DNA of 64,000 bases from an uncultured Aquimarina sp. (lineage in GTDB: Bacteria > Bacteroidota > Bacteroidia > Flavobacteriales > Flavobacteriaceae): positions 248,001-312,000 of the forward strand of contig CANMFM010000006.1 of the NCBI GenBank assembly GCA_947497175.1, read 5' to 3'. Each line of letters starts with the position of its first letter. Positions within the stretch are counted from its first letter, which is position 1. The position numbers were made by a program, and so were the translations under genes. This document shows positions 7,402 to 15,744 of the stretch, piece after piece. The notes beneath the pieces were generated by a model. That model was not told where the DNA came from and did not search any database. It worked only from the letters and a program-made list of their open reading frames with translations.

Positions 7402-8487
7402 ATGAAAGGAAGTAAGAAGATGTATAAGAGAAAGCGATTTGTTATTCCTGTTGTGATTCTTTTGCTTTTGATAATCGTCAGAGCGTTCTTACCGTATTTT
7501 GTAAAAAACTACGTTAATGACGTATTAGCAAATATTCCTGGATATTATGGTCAAGTCGACGATATAGATATTTCATTAATTCGAGGAGCCTACGTTATAG
7601 ATAACTTATATCTTAACAAGGTTGATGCAGGATCTCAGGTTCCGTTCTTGGATTTTAAAAAAACCGATATTTCAATAGAATGGAAATCTTTGTTTAAAGG
7701 AAGAATAGTAAGTGAGATTATAATGACCAGACCAAAGGTTACTTATATTTTTGAAGATCAAAAAAAAGAAAAAGCAGATGATCCTAATCTGGAGGATTGG
7801 ACCAAAGCACTTACAGACTTGGTTCCTATCGACATCAACACGCTTCAGGTTAATAATGGAAAAGCAGCTTTTGTTCAGTTATCGGCAGATCCTAATATAG
7901 ATTTACATTTTGATCAAATTGATCTCACCGCACAAAATTTGAGTAATGTCGTTAGTACCGATCAAAAATTGCCTTCTGTATTAAATGCAAGTGCCGTTTC
8001 TATAGGACAGGGTGCAGTAAAATTGGAAGGAAAAATGAATCTAATTAAAACTATCCCAGATATGGATCTGTCATTTTCTCTTGAGAATGCCAATGCAAGA
8101 TCGCTGAATGATTTTACCAATCATTACGCTGGAATTGATTTCAAAAATGGAAACTATAATCTGTACAGCGAAGTTGCTATTGCAGATGGCTTCTTGAAAG
8201 GGTATATCAAACCAATGCTCGTAGATGCAGAACTTATTGGTAAAGAAGATGGTTTTCTGGAAACATTATGGGAAGGATTTGTAGGTTTCTTCAAATTTGT
8301 ATTAAAAAATCATAAGAATAATACCTTAGCAACCAAGGTGCCTTTAGAAGGTGATTTAACCGATGTGCAAAGTGATGTATGGGCAACGATATTTAATATC
8401 TTTGAGAATGCCTGGATTAATGCATTTAAAGGAATGACCGATGACTCTATCAATTTTGAAGATGCTCAAAAAGCCGCAGAAAAATAA
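7402..8487 (+). CDS. AsmA-like DUF748 envelope protein
   Basis: 361 residues with one N-terminal membrane anchor (FVIPVVILLLLIIVRAFLPYF, about 13-33) after a basic stretch, then a long beta-rich periplasmic region. The segment ISLIRGAYVIDNLYLNK (about 56-72) and 'I-S-I-E-W-K-S-L-F-K-G' (about 94-104) are typical of the DUF748/AsmA superfamily, whose members sit between inner and outer membrane and are increasingly linked to lipid transport. The protein is far shorter than large AsmA/TamB bridges. An in-frame Met (MYKRKR) six residues downstream is an alternative start. A convergent terminator follows the stop. Confidence 0.75.
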   Translation: MKGSKKMYKRKRFVIPVVILLLLIIVRAFLPYFVKNYVNDVLANIPGYYGQVDDIDISLIRGAYVIDNLYLNKVDAGSQVPFLDFKKTDISIEWKSLFKGRIVSEIIMTRPKVTYIFEDQKKEKADDPNLEDWTKALTDLVPIDINTLQVNNGKAAFVQLSADPNIDLHFDQIDLTAQNLSNVVSTDQKLPSVLNASAVSIGQGAVKLEGKMNLIKTIPDMDLSFSLENANARSLNDFTNHYAGIDFKNGNYNLYSEVAIADGFLKGYIKPMLVDAELIGKEDGFLETLWEGFVGFFKFVLKNHKNNTLATKVPLEGDLTDVQSDVWATIFNIFENAWINAFKGMTDDSINFEDAQKAAEK

Positions 8488-8502
8488 TAAAAATAGAAAT
8501 AC

Positions 8503-8573
8503 AAAAAAGATCAATCAGAATAAGTCCTTTTTTAACCCCCGTTAAGACTTTTGTATCTGAATGATCTTTTTTT
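8503..8573. terminator. Convergent hairpin terminator between DUF748 and DUF2383 genes
   Basis: Arms of 17 nt with one mismatch (8503-8519 and 8556-8572), AAAAAAGATC at the base, giving a T-run on both strands. It lies between the stops of the plus gene at 8487 and the minus gene at 8595. Confidence 0.65.
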
Positions 8574-8594
8574 GGAAAATAGTTCGTTTTACTA

Positions 8595-9044
8595 TTAATT
8601 TAAATCTTCTAATCTTCTTATAGAAGACAATCCTTCTACTATCTTATTTTTTTGTTGCGTTAAGATAGATTGTGTACTCGTTGGTAATGTGGTTTCTGTA
8701 AGAACATCATTGTATTCTTCGACAGATGCTTCTTCTCCACGAATTGCTTCTTCAAGCATTGCTTCTTCATTATCTGAAGAAAAGAGATTTTTAACATCCA
8801 TCCATGTTCTATGTGCAGATCCCGTAATACTTCCGCCTTTGTCTACGTCCTGACCAAAAGCTTTTATTTCATTCTTTAGTTCATGACCAAAATCATATCG
8901 CTCTTGAGCTTTTCTGTTAAAATAGTTCTTAAGACCAGAGTGATTTACATTTTCTGCTGCTTTCTTAAAGCCTTTTTCGGCGTCGTAAGTTTTTTCCAAT
9001 AAATCATTTAATTTGTTTCCAACTTCTTCAGAATACGTTTTCAT
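8595..9044 (-). CDS. DUF2383 / PA2169-family four-helix-bundle protein
   Basis: 149 residues, all helical, beginning MKTYSEEVGNKLNDLLEKTYDAEKGFKKAAEN. The pattern N-x-L-x-x-x-x-x-D-A-x-x-G-[FY], then R-x-x-F-x-x-E-x-x-x-x-I and the later G-S-x-x-G-x-x-H-R-x-W (around 74-83) identifies the PA2169 family, ferritin-like bundles seen in stress-induced gene sets. No di-iron ligand set is obvious. It probably forms an operon with the small membrane protein just upstream at 9086-9244. The protein at 10111 is a more divergent relative. Confidence 0.85.
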   Translation of the reverse strand: MKTYSEEVGNKLNDLLEKTYDAEKGFKKAAENVNHSGLKNYFNRKAQERYDFGHELKNEIKAFGQDVDKGGSITGSAHRTWMDVKNLFSSDNEEAMLEEAIRGEEASVEEYNDVLTETTLPTSTQSILTQQKNKIVEGLSSIRRLEDLN

Positions 9045-9085
9045 ACTGCTTTTTTTTAGGTTAATAATTCTTATTATAAGTAGTA

Positions 9086-9244
9086 CTACTGATCAATCTT
9101 GTCATCATTGATTCGAGCAGTTTTCTTTTTTCGTATAATGCTTAATGTAGTTTTCATTTTTTCTTGTATGAATCCCTTTGCAACAATGGCAACCACAACT
9201 ATTGCAAAAGTGTTCACTATATATAATAGTAGTTCTAAAATCAT
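9086..9244 (-). CDS. Small single-pass membrane protein (52 aa)
   Basis: ATG at 9244, stop at 9086-9088. The product starts MILELLLYIVNTFAIVVVAI, one membrane helix, followed by a strongly basic tail (KMKTTLSIIRKKKTARIN). It lies 41 bp upstream of the DUF2383 gene on the same strand. No family is recognised. The plus-strand frame over the same stretch is a shadow. Confidence 0.5.
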   Translation of the reverse strand: MILELLLYIVNTFAIVVVAIVAKGFIQEKMKTTLSIIRKKKTARINDDKIDQ

Positions 9245-9444
9245 AAGCCTGGGAATTAAATTTTATCGAAGATACTTAGGTCGATTAGCTTAGTATTGTC
9301 TTAAAAAATGAAAAATTAACTCATTTAGATTTTAACTTTTTTTTATAAACTCCTTACTCTATAGTGGTTTAGAGTCAATTATTGATTTGATAATGCTCAA
9401 TTTTTTGATAATTCTTTTAGAACTTGCCAAAAAAACTAAAGTTT

Positions 9445-9657
9445 ATGATACGTGAAGGAACCAAAGTTAAATGGAAATGGGGAGATGGTTATGCTTCTGG
9501 AAAAGTCGAAGAAACATATACCAAAAAAGTAACCAAAACCATTAAAGGAACAGAAGTGACCAGAAATGGAGCAGAAGATGACAAAGCATTATATATCAAA
9601 CAAGAAGATGGTGATCATGTGTTAAAGATTGAAAGTGAAGTATCCAGAGTAGATTAA
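9445..9657 (+). CDS. DUF2945 (hypervirulence-associated, Tudor-like) protein, first copy
   Basis: I start at the ATG at 9445, which gives 70 residues, the same length as the next gene; an upstream TTG frame start is unlikely. The sequence MIREGTKVKWKWGDGYASG followed by KVEETYTKKVTKTIKG and ALYIKQEDGDHVLKIESEV matches the small beta-barrel DUF2945/HVA family: G-x-x-V-x-W-x-W-G-x-G at the start, a central 'T-K-x-I-K-G' loop and a final 'V-L-K-x-x-S-E-[VL]' strand. Function is unknown; the fold is Tudor-like. It is tandemly duplicated with 9685-9897. Confidence 0.85.
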   Translation: MIREGTKVKWKWGDGYASGKVEETYTKKVTKTIKGTEVTRNGAEDDKALYIKQEDGDHVLKIESEVSRVD

Positions 9658-9684
9658 CGTATAAATATGTAATACCATTCAACT

Positions 9685-9897
9685 ATGATAACAAAAGGAA
9701 CCTTGGTTCGATGGAAGAATAAAATGAACCAAATATCATATGGTACTGTCGAAGAAACGTACGAATATAAGTTAACCAAGAAAGCGCTCGGCCAGCAATA
9801 TGTTAGCTATGATAATGCCCACAAAGCATTATATATCAAGCTTACTAATGGAGCGCATGTTTTGAAAAACGACAATGAAGTAGAATTGGTTGATTAA
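9685..9897 (+). CDS. DUF2945 protein, second copy
   Basis: 70 residues, aligned end to end with the preceding gene (KGTLVRWKNKMNQISYGTVEETYEY against EGTKVKWKWGDGYASGKVEETYTK; both end with H-V-L-K-x-[ED]-x-E-V). This copy has lost the W-G-D-G core of the first strand (W-K-N-K here) and the IKG loop reads LGQQ, so it has diverged after duplication. The gap between the copies is 27 bp, so they are probably co-transcribed, together with the Pmp3 gene downstream. Confidence 0.8.
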   Translation: MITKGTLVRWKNKMNQISYGTVEETYEYKLTKKALGQQYVSYDNAHKALYIKLTNGAHVLKNDNEVELVD

Positions 9898-9950
9898 CCT
9901 AATTTCTTTATGCTATTTCTAATCAATAATTAATATATAAAAATTTACAA

Positions 9951-10103
9951 ATGTCATTATTAACTATCATTTTAAACATTTTATTACCACCATTAGCAGT
10001 TTTTCTTAAACATGGATTAGGGACTACCTTTCTGATTAGTCTATTACTTACCCTAATAGGTTGGCTTCCTGGTGTGATACACGCCTTTATAGTAAATAAA
10101 TAA
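9951..10103 (+). CDS. YqaE/Pmp3-family membrane peptide (50 aa)
   Basis: ATG at 9951, TAA at 10101-10103. The translation MSLLTIILNILLPPLAVFLK-HGLG...LIGWLPGVIHAFIVNK has the Pmp3 signature: a first helix with L-P-P-x-x-[VA]-F-L, a short G-x-G turn, and a second helix with G-W-x-P-G-x-I-H-A. These two-helix peptides modulate membrane potential and are induced by salt, cold or envelope stress. It sits 7 bp before the DUF2383-like gene and probably belongs to the same stress operon. Confidence 0.9.
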   Translation: MSLLTIILNILLPPLAVFLKHGLGTTFLISLLLTLIGWLPGVIHAFIVNK

Positions 10104-10110
10104 ACCTAAT

Positions 10111-10608
10111 ATGAAGAAAGATTACAAACAAGTTCTGGGGGTATTAGAAATGGTTTTCGATGCCGAAAGAAGGTATTTTGAAATTGCCGAAGAGGTTCAT
10201 ATTGCAGAGCTTAAGAGATTCTTAAACCATCAAAGAGTAGAACGTAATAAATTTGCTAATGAAATGGCTGGAGTTTGTGCTTTCAATAGTATTGAGACTG
10301 AAATCTTATGCATTAAAAAAAGTAATAGTACCAAGACAGGGCTAGCTACTAAAGAAGGAATAGAAAAGCCTGATTATTTATCAATGATGAAAATGTGTCT
10401 GGCATATGATGAGGATATCATAGAGGCTTGTGCAATTCTTATCCGGGATAAATCAATTCCTGTTGATATTTTAGAGATAGCCACTAGACTTATGACTTTT
10501 TTAATCTTTCAGGCTATAGAGGGTAATCAGCTTATCGAAGAGATAAAAGCTAAGGAATACCAAAAAGGACAAGTAAAAGTAGTTCAACTTAGAAACAGTT
10601 TTTTGTAA
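10111..10608 (+). CDS. DUF2383-like helical bundle protein
   Basis: 165 residues starting MKKDYKQVLGVLEMVFDAERRYFEIAEEV, with the same D-A-E-x-x-[YF] and R-F-L-N-x-x-R-x-E-R-x-x-F pattern as the protein at 8595, and Y-D-E-D-I-I-E-A in the position of the third helix. It is more divergent than the first copy: the central G-x-x-H-R-x-W motif is missing. It is followed by a terminator overlapping the stop codon region and is the last gene of the DUF2945-Pmp3 unit. Confidence 0.65.
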   Translation: MKKDYKQVLGVLEMVFDAERRYFEIAEEVHIAELKRFLNHQRVERNKFANEMAGVCAFNSIETEILCIKKSNSTKTGLATKEGIEKPDYLSMMKMCLAYDEDIIEACAILIRDKSIPVDILEIATRLMTFLIFQAIEGNQLIEEIKAKEYQKGQVKVVQLRNSFL

Positions 10609-10630
10609 AGAACTGTTTATTTCTTTTTTT
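10593..10630 (+). terminator. Rho-independent terminator
   Basis: An 8-bp stem AAACAGTT/AACTGTTT (10593-10600 with 10611-10618) followed by ATTTCTTTTTT. The left arm lies within the last codons of the DUF2383-like gene. Confidence 0.6.
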
Positions 10631-10732
10631 ACCACCTTATAGTAGTATTTAATAAACATTAATAAAATTTTAAGTGTTGTAACTTGCATGAAGTAAAGCG
10701 TTTTTTATCTTATTAGTAAAGAAACATTATTT

Positions 10733-11650
10733 ATGAATTTATTTAAATCTGCTATACTGTCATTACCAATTATGTTATCCTGCATAACTATGGGATTCTC
10801 GCAATCGGAAATTCCAGTAGTGACTAGCGATAGCATAAAACCCATAAAAGAATTGTATAATCAAAAACTGCAAGTAGCATTAGAAACTGAGATTTGCGGA
10901 AATCTGAAATGGAAAAAACTAGTCGATAAAGAGAAGATGTCATTAGGCATAGTAGATCTTAGTGATATAGATAACATAAGGTATGCCGGTCTTAATGACG
11001 ACTTTATGATGTATGCTGCTAGTTTACCAAAAATAGCCATACTTTTAGCAGCCATGGACGCTATCGAACGTGGCGAATTAGAGGATACTGCAGAAATTCA
11101 AAAAGATTTGCGTTTAATGATCAGCAAATCAAACAATCAGGCTTCTACCAGAATGATAGATCGTCTGGGGTATGAAAAAATTGAAAAAGTACTTCGAGGT
11201 CCTAAAAATAAATTATATGATGAAGAAGTTGGAGGAGGTCTATGGGTAGGAAAGCGTTATGCTTCTGGCGGGAAGCGATATCCCGAACCTATGAAAGGAC
11301 TAAGCCATGCGGCTACGACACGACAAGTATGTAGTTTTTATTACCAATTGGTTATGGGCAATTTAGTTAGTACCGAACGTTCTAGGCAAATGCTGGAAAT
11401 TATGAAAAATCCGGGACTGCATCATAAATTTGTCAATACACTAGATAAAATAGCTCCAAAAGCCGACTTATATAGAAAATCAGGATCTTGGAAAAACTAT
11501 CACTCTGACTCTGTTTTGGTATGGGGCCCAAAACGCAGATATATTATTGTAGCACTTCTTGAAGATTCTTACGGAGAGCAAACTATTAGAGATTTAGTGA
11601 TTCCGCTAGAAAAAGTTTTAAAAAAGTCAAATACGATAAAATCTAGGTAA
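10733..11650 (+). CDS. Exported serine hydrolase of the class A beta-lactamase / PBP fold
   Basis: 305 residues with an N-terminal signal peptide ending G-F-S-Q. The three active-site motifs of penicillin-recognising enzymes are present in order: S-x-x-K as S97-L-P-K100, S-x-N as S133-N-N135, and K-[ST]-G as K249-S-G251. Compared with true class A beta-lactamases, the E166-type omega loop is not evident, so a peptidase or unusual hydrolase is likelier than a resistance enzyme. The next gene, a nucleotide-carrier-like protein, starts only 12 bp downstream, so the two are very probably one operon. Confidence 0.75.
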   Translation: MNLFKSAILSLPIMLSCITMGFSQSEIPVVTSDSIKPIKELYNQKLQVALETEICGNLKWKKLVDKEKMSLGIVDLSDIDNIRYAGLNDDFMMYAASLPKIAILLAAMDAIERGELEDTAEIQKDLRLMISKSNNQASTRMIDRLGYEKIEKVLRGPKNKLYDEEVGGGLWVGKRYASGGKRYPEPMKGLSHAATTRQVCSFYYQLVMGNLVSTERSRQMLEIMKNPGLHHKFVNTLDKIAPKADLYRKSGSWKNYHSDSVLVWGPKRRYIIVALLEDSYGEQTIRDLVIPLEKVLKKSNTIKSR

Positions 11651-11662
11651 TATCTTAGCGAT

Positions 11663-14500
11663 ATGCTCAGAGATATATTTAAGAAGGTTTTCAACATAAG
11701 AGATGGAGAAATTTACATCTCTTTTTTAATGCAGTTATATATTTTTCTAATTATAACTGCATTATTGCTTATCAAACCTACGGTAAATGCCATTTTTCTT
11801 TCAGAACTAGGAGGGGACCAATTGCCATACGGGTTTATTCTGGTAGCTTTTGCAGCAATATTAAGTTCTTATTTTTACAATAAAACGATTCATCGTTTTT
11901 CAATAAAAACGATAACCTTACTAAGTCTATTACTATTTAGTTCTTTTTTTATAGTATTAGGTTTTATGATGAAGGTAGATTCAATAACCTCTAAATCATT
12001 GTTATACTTTTATTATGTTGTTGTTTCCCTTTTTGCAGTACTAACGACTTCGCAATTCTGGATTATAGCGAATATGGTTTACAATGCAAGAGAAGCAAAA
12101 CGCCTTTTTGGTTTTATTGGGGCCGGTGCTATAGTCGGAGGTATATTTGGGGGGTATCTCACTTCAATAATAGCAACTCACCTTGGGAACAAATATGTGG
12201 TATTCTTAGCAGGTGTGATCATCTTTAGTTGTGTCCCTTTACTTTTGCTCATATGGAAAACAAAGATTAAAAAATTAAATAACTATGTAAAGAAGCAAAG
12301 ACAACAAAACGATATTAAAAGTTATAGTTCGTCTATCAAATTAATCGTTCGATCTAAGCATCTTACCTATCTGGCATTAATTACAGGTATAGGTGTTTTT
12401 ATTGCGAAGTTAGTAGACTATCAATTTAGTGATTTTGCAAATAGAGTTATTTTGGATGCTGATCGTTTGGCTTCCTTTTTTGGATTTTGGTTTTCTACTT
12501 TTAGTGTTATAGCTCTATGTATCCAATTATTTGTTACCAATAGAGTTGTAACGTTGCTAGGTGTTTCTTCTTCATTATTGATTCTCCCTTTAGGAATAGC
12601 ATTAGGGAGTCTGCTATTTTTGGCAATCCCCGAATTATGGGTTATGGTTTTAATAAAAGGGATCGATGGTAGTTTCAAACAATCAATTAATAAAGCCTCA
12701 ATAGAGTTAGCAATTATGCCAATTCCGCATAGCATTAAAAAGCAAGCAAAATCGTATATCGATGTAGTAGTAGATAGTTTGGCGACTGGATTAGCAGGGT
12801 TATTGCTCATTTTTGTGATCGAAAAGCTAAATCTTACAACACCATACATTACGATAATAACCATATCATTTCTTTTTGTATGGATTTTATTAATATATCG
12901 ATTAAGAAATGAATATTTTAATTCTTTTAGAACGAATATTCAAAATTCATTATTAAAAAGTCAGGAAAATACTTCCGAAAAGAAAAATTCTCTTCGCTTA
13001 GTTTCTGAAACGTTAAATAAAGGATCAGAACAAGAAATTATAAACTTGCTTGACAGCTTAGCTGATACATCTATAAAGCATTTTAAAGAGAGCATAGTCA
13101 ATTTATTGGATCACCCTTCACATAGAATAAAAAGACTTGCAATTCAACATCTGTTTTTTTTCGATAAGGGAACCGCTGCAAATAAAATAGAAAAACTTAT
13201 TTATATTAAAGATGATGAAACAGTATATGCTGCGATGGATTATCTTTTAGAGCATACTGCTTTGAAAACCGAAGATGTTTTTATGTCTTTTCTGGATCAT
13301 GAAGATGATTATATAGCAAATGCCGCATTATTATGCTTAGCTAAAGAATCAGGTAATAACGGTAGTTTGGCCCAGAAATATAGATTAGAGCAGAGAATAG
13401 AAGATAAAATACAAGAGCTTATTATGCCCACTAATGAACACCGCATTGAAGAGATAGCAGAAATGTTAATTACGGTAGCCTATGCAAGAATGCCCCAGTA
13501 TTATTCTTATATTTCTGTGTATTTTGATCATACCAATCCATACATTGTTGAGCATGCCATTAAGGCTGCAGGAATAACCTCTGAAGATATTTTTATAAAG
13601 CGTTTATTTAATTTTCTGGCTGAAAAGCAGTTCAGGAAAAAAGCGATTAAAGCTTTAAAAAATTACGGACAAGAGATTAATAAAACGATACTCAAACTTG
13701 ACAAAAGTGAAACCTTAAAAGCTTCTGTACTACAACAAATCCCTAAAGTCGTAACTGCATTTAAAACGCAAAATTCGGTTTCAGTTTTATTTAGATTATT
13801 ATTAAGTAAAGACGTTTTGACAAGGTACGAAGCAGCCAGAGCATTAAACAAGCTTCAAAGAAAGAAGAAGAGTTTGATTTTCAATCAAAAGAAAATAATC
13901 ACTTTAATTTTAAGAGAAGTCAAAATTTATCGTCGCACTGTGCAGGCTATATATATTATCCAAAACAAATTAGGTAAACAAACCAAAATGGCTGAAGAGC
14001 ATTCTGATGTGTTCCTGGAAAATCAAGTTGCTCATGAAAATCTATTAGAATTGCTTCAATCACAAAAGGAAAAAAGTTTTGCTTGTATCTTCAAGTTGTT
14101 AAGTTTGAAATATACTCATACTGATATCGAAATGGCTTATTTTGGTTGGTCAAGCAATATTCCCGAAACCAAAGCAAATGCTATTGAGTTTTTAGATAAT
14201 TTATTAGAAATGAGATTAAAATCTGCGCTACTTCCTCTTATGGAAAGCCAAATAGCCCCAGATACAGTTCAAGTACCGAAGTTTTTTACTTCAGAACAAA
14301 AATGTCTTGTTTATTTATTGAAAAACAGAGGCGAACAGACAAAACTGGCCGTCTTAAATCTAATGCGATATTCTCAAGACACTAAAAATCTAAAATACAT
14401 ACAACCCTTACTGAAACACAAAAGTGAAGAAGTCCGATTGTTTTCAAAAACTGCTATAGAAACTATTACTTTAGATAGCATGGCTCAATCTTTAGATTGA
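11663..14500 (+). CDS. Npt1/Npt2 (ATP/ADP translocase-like) MFS carrier fused to a HEAT-like repeat domain
   Basis: 945 residues. The first ~430 residues form about twelve membrane helices (e.g. FLIITALLLIKPTVNAIFLS near 30), with FGFIGAGAIVGGIFGGYLTS near 160, the glycine-rich helix typical of NTT nucleotide carriers of chlamydiae, rickettsiae and plastids. The remaining ~500 residues are soluble helical hairpins (e.g. HPSHRIKRLAIQHLFFF, SKDVLTRYEAARALNKLQ) resembling HEAT repeats, a layout known in bacterial NTT relatives. Substrate is not predictable from sequence. It is cotranscribed with the serine hydrolase and overlaps the convergent hydrolase gene by 16 bp. Confidence 0.75.
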   Translation: MLRDIFKKVFNIRDGEIYISFLMQLYIFLIITALLLIKPTVNAIFLSELGGDQLPYGFILVAFAAILSSYFYNKTIHRFSIKTITLLSLLLFSSFFIVLGFMMKVDSITSKSLLYFYYVVVSLFAVLTTSQFWIIANMVYNAREAKRLFGFIGAGAIVGGIFGGYLTSIIATHLGNKYVVFLAGVIIFSCVPLLLLIWKTKIKKLNNYVKKQRQQNDIKSYSSSIKLIVRSKHLTYLALITGIGVFIAKLVDYQFSDFANRVILDADRLASFFGFWFSTFSVIALCIQLFVTNRVVTLLGVSSSLLILPLGIALGSLLFLAIPELWVMVLIKGIDGSFKQSINKASIELAIMPIPHSIKKQAKSYIDVVVDSLATGLAGLLLIFVIEKLNLTTPYITIITISFLFVWILLIYRLRNEYFNSFRTNIQNSLLKSQENTSEKKNSLRLVSETLNKGSEQEIINLLDSLADTSIKHFKESIVNLLDHPSHRIKRLAIQHLFFFDKGTAANKIEKLIYIKDDETVYAAMDYLLEHTALKTEDVFMSFLDHEDDYIANAALLCLAKESGNNGSLAQKYRLEQRIEDKIQELIMPTNEHRIEEIAEMLITVAYARMPQYYSYISVYFDHTNPYIVEHAIKAAGITSEDIFIKRLFNFLAEKQFRKKAIKALKNYGQEINKTILKLDKSETLKASVLQQIPKVVTAFKTQNSVSVLFRLLLSKDVLTRYEAARALNKLQRKKKSLIFNQKKIITLILREVKIYRRTVQAIYIIQNKLGKQTKMAEEHSDVFLENQVAHENLLELLQSQKEKSFACIFKLLSLKYTHTDIEMAYFGWSSNIPETKANAIEFLDNLLEMRLKSALLPLMESQIAPDTVQVPKFFTSEQKCLVYLLKNRGEQTKLAVLNLMRYSQDTKNLKYIQPLLKHKSEEVRLFSKTAIETITLDSMAQSLD

Positions 14501-15741
14501 ATCGCCTTATCGATTTTTGATGCTAAGTACATATGGGCACCGGCAGAATTTTTATTGAGTACGTTGGTCATCAAACATACTATGTATTTGGTGTTATTAG
14601 GTTGCTCTACGATAATTACAGAATTCATATAATTGAAGACGTTACCGGCATAACTCGAGCAATTCGGATCTTTTTCTCGATCACATTTATAAAAACTTCC
14701 AGATTTGAAATATACGGCAGCGCTATCTAACCTGCGGGATTTGGCATATCGTATCCTACGATCGGTTAGGTATAACATTCTTTTGATCTCAAGACTGGAT
14801 TTTGCATCAACTACATTACCTTGTTCTAATTTTATTAGATATTTCATCAATCCAACGGGAGTTCCAATACTTCCTCCTTTTCTGCCTACATATCTTCCTG
14901 CCGCTCCAGTGAACAATTTCCCCAGTCTCCATTCATCTTTGGTTATACCTAGTTCTCGTAAAGGTTCATTTACCAGGTTAATAGCAAAATCGGTAAGCGA
15001 GTCGCGAGGTGTTTCTTTAAAATAGTTTTCTGCTTCTTCTTCGGTAAGATTTTCATACCGTTCTTTGAACGCAGCCATAAGAATAGCCTCTCTCCATACT
15101 ACACTCGCTGCACCATTATTACTTACTGATACCATATGATCTGCCCACTCATACAATGAAAATTCATCACTTGCTCTAACTCTTCTCTTAATCAATTTAT
15201 CCGTCTCAATATCATAAATAGGTATCGTATGGTGATCACCAGTTCCCCAGTATCTTGCGCTAACTCGTTTATTGCGTAGTAGTGCCGTTCTAGCTTCCCA
15301 TGATCCAGGACAGAGTTTTTGAAGTTGTACGAAAAGAGCATTTAACACTGCTATTTTACCAACACTACCAGGTTGGTAACCTGTGTTTTCTCTAAAAGCT
15401 GCATATTTCAGACTGTCTGGATTGCTCATATCTAGTACTGTAGCAGAGTATCCTCTGCCAGGAAACAGCCTGTTCATTCTCTTTGCGAACGCTTCATCTT
15501 CGATAAGAATTTGCCCTAAACTATCATCTTGGCGTTCAAGTAAGTTGAGTTTAATATCCGCTAATTTCTTATATGCGCCGACAGGTATTCTTCTATTTTC
15601 TATACTATCTAGTTGCATCTTATGCAATCTATATAACCTTGCTATACCGGTTTGCTCATATCCATCTATAGGGTATGGGATAGAAAACCCGAAGGATAGT
15701 ATAATAAAAGTGATAATTCCTATTTTTGTTAGTCTAATCAT
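14485..15741 (-). CDS. Exported serine hydrolase of the PBP/beta-lactamase fold, second type
   Basis: 418 residues with a single N-terminal hydrophobic segment (IGIITFIILSFGFS), consistent with export. Active-site motifs: S126-V-G-K129 within YQPGSVGKI, S207-N-N209, and K346-S-G348 within YFKSGSF. It is larger than the hydrolase at 10733 and has a cysteine-bearing insertion after KSG (CDREKDPNC), possibly a disulfide loop. It starts 3 bp after the stop of the dikinase gene and so belongs to the same operon. It is not a close copy of the first hydrolase, yet each is paired with an ATP-related partner. Confidence 0.75.
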   Translation of the reverse strand: MIRLTKIGIITFIILSFGFSIPYPIDGYEQTGIARLYRLHKMQLDSIENRRIPVGAYKKLADIKLNLLERQDDSLGQILIEDEAFAKRMNRLFPGRGYSATVLDMSNPDSLKYAAFRENTGYQPGSVGKIAVLNALFVQLQKLCPGSWEARTALLRNKRVSARYWGTGDHHTIPIYDIETDKLIKRRVRASDEFSLYEWADHMVSVSNNGAASVVWREAILMAAFKERYENLTEEEAENYFKETPRDSLTDFAINLVNEPLRELGITKDEWRLGKLFTGAAGRYVGRKGGSIGTPVGLMKYLIKLEQGNVVDAKSSLEIKRMLYLTDRRIRYAKSRRLDSAAVYFKSGSFYKCDREKDPNCSSYAGNVFNYMNSVIIVEQPNNTKYIVCLMTNVLNKNSAGAHMYLASKIDKAIQSKD

Positions 15742-15744
15742 AAC

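Noticed and set aside
9099-9293. 64-aa plus-strand ORF
   Set aside because: Opposite a plausible 52-aa membrane protein gene that is co-directional with DUF2383.
10733-11650. Resistance beta-lactamase
   Set aside because: SxxK, SNN and KSG are present but the class A omega-loop glutamate context is not evident, and the neighbour is a carrier; called only a PBP-fold serine hydrolase.
12421-12864. 147-aa minus-strand frame inside the nucleotide-carrier gene
   Set aside because: Opposite the transmembrane coding region; composition is that of a complementary shadow and no start context or family is seen.
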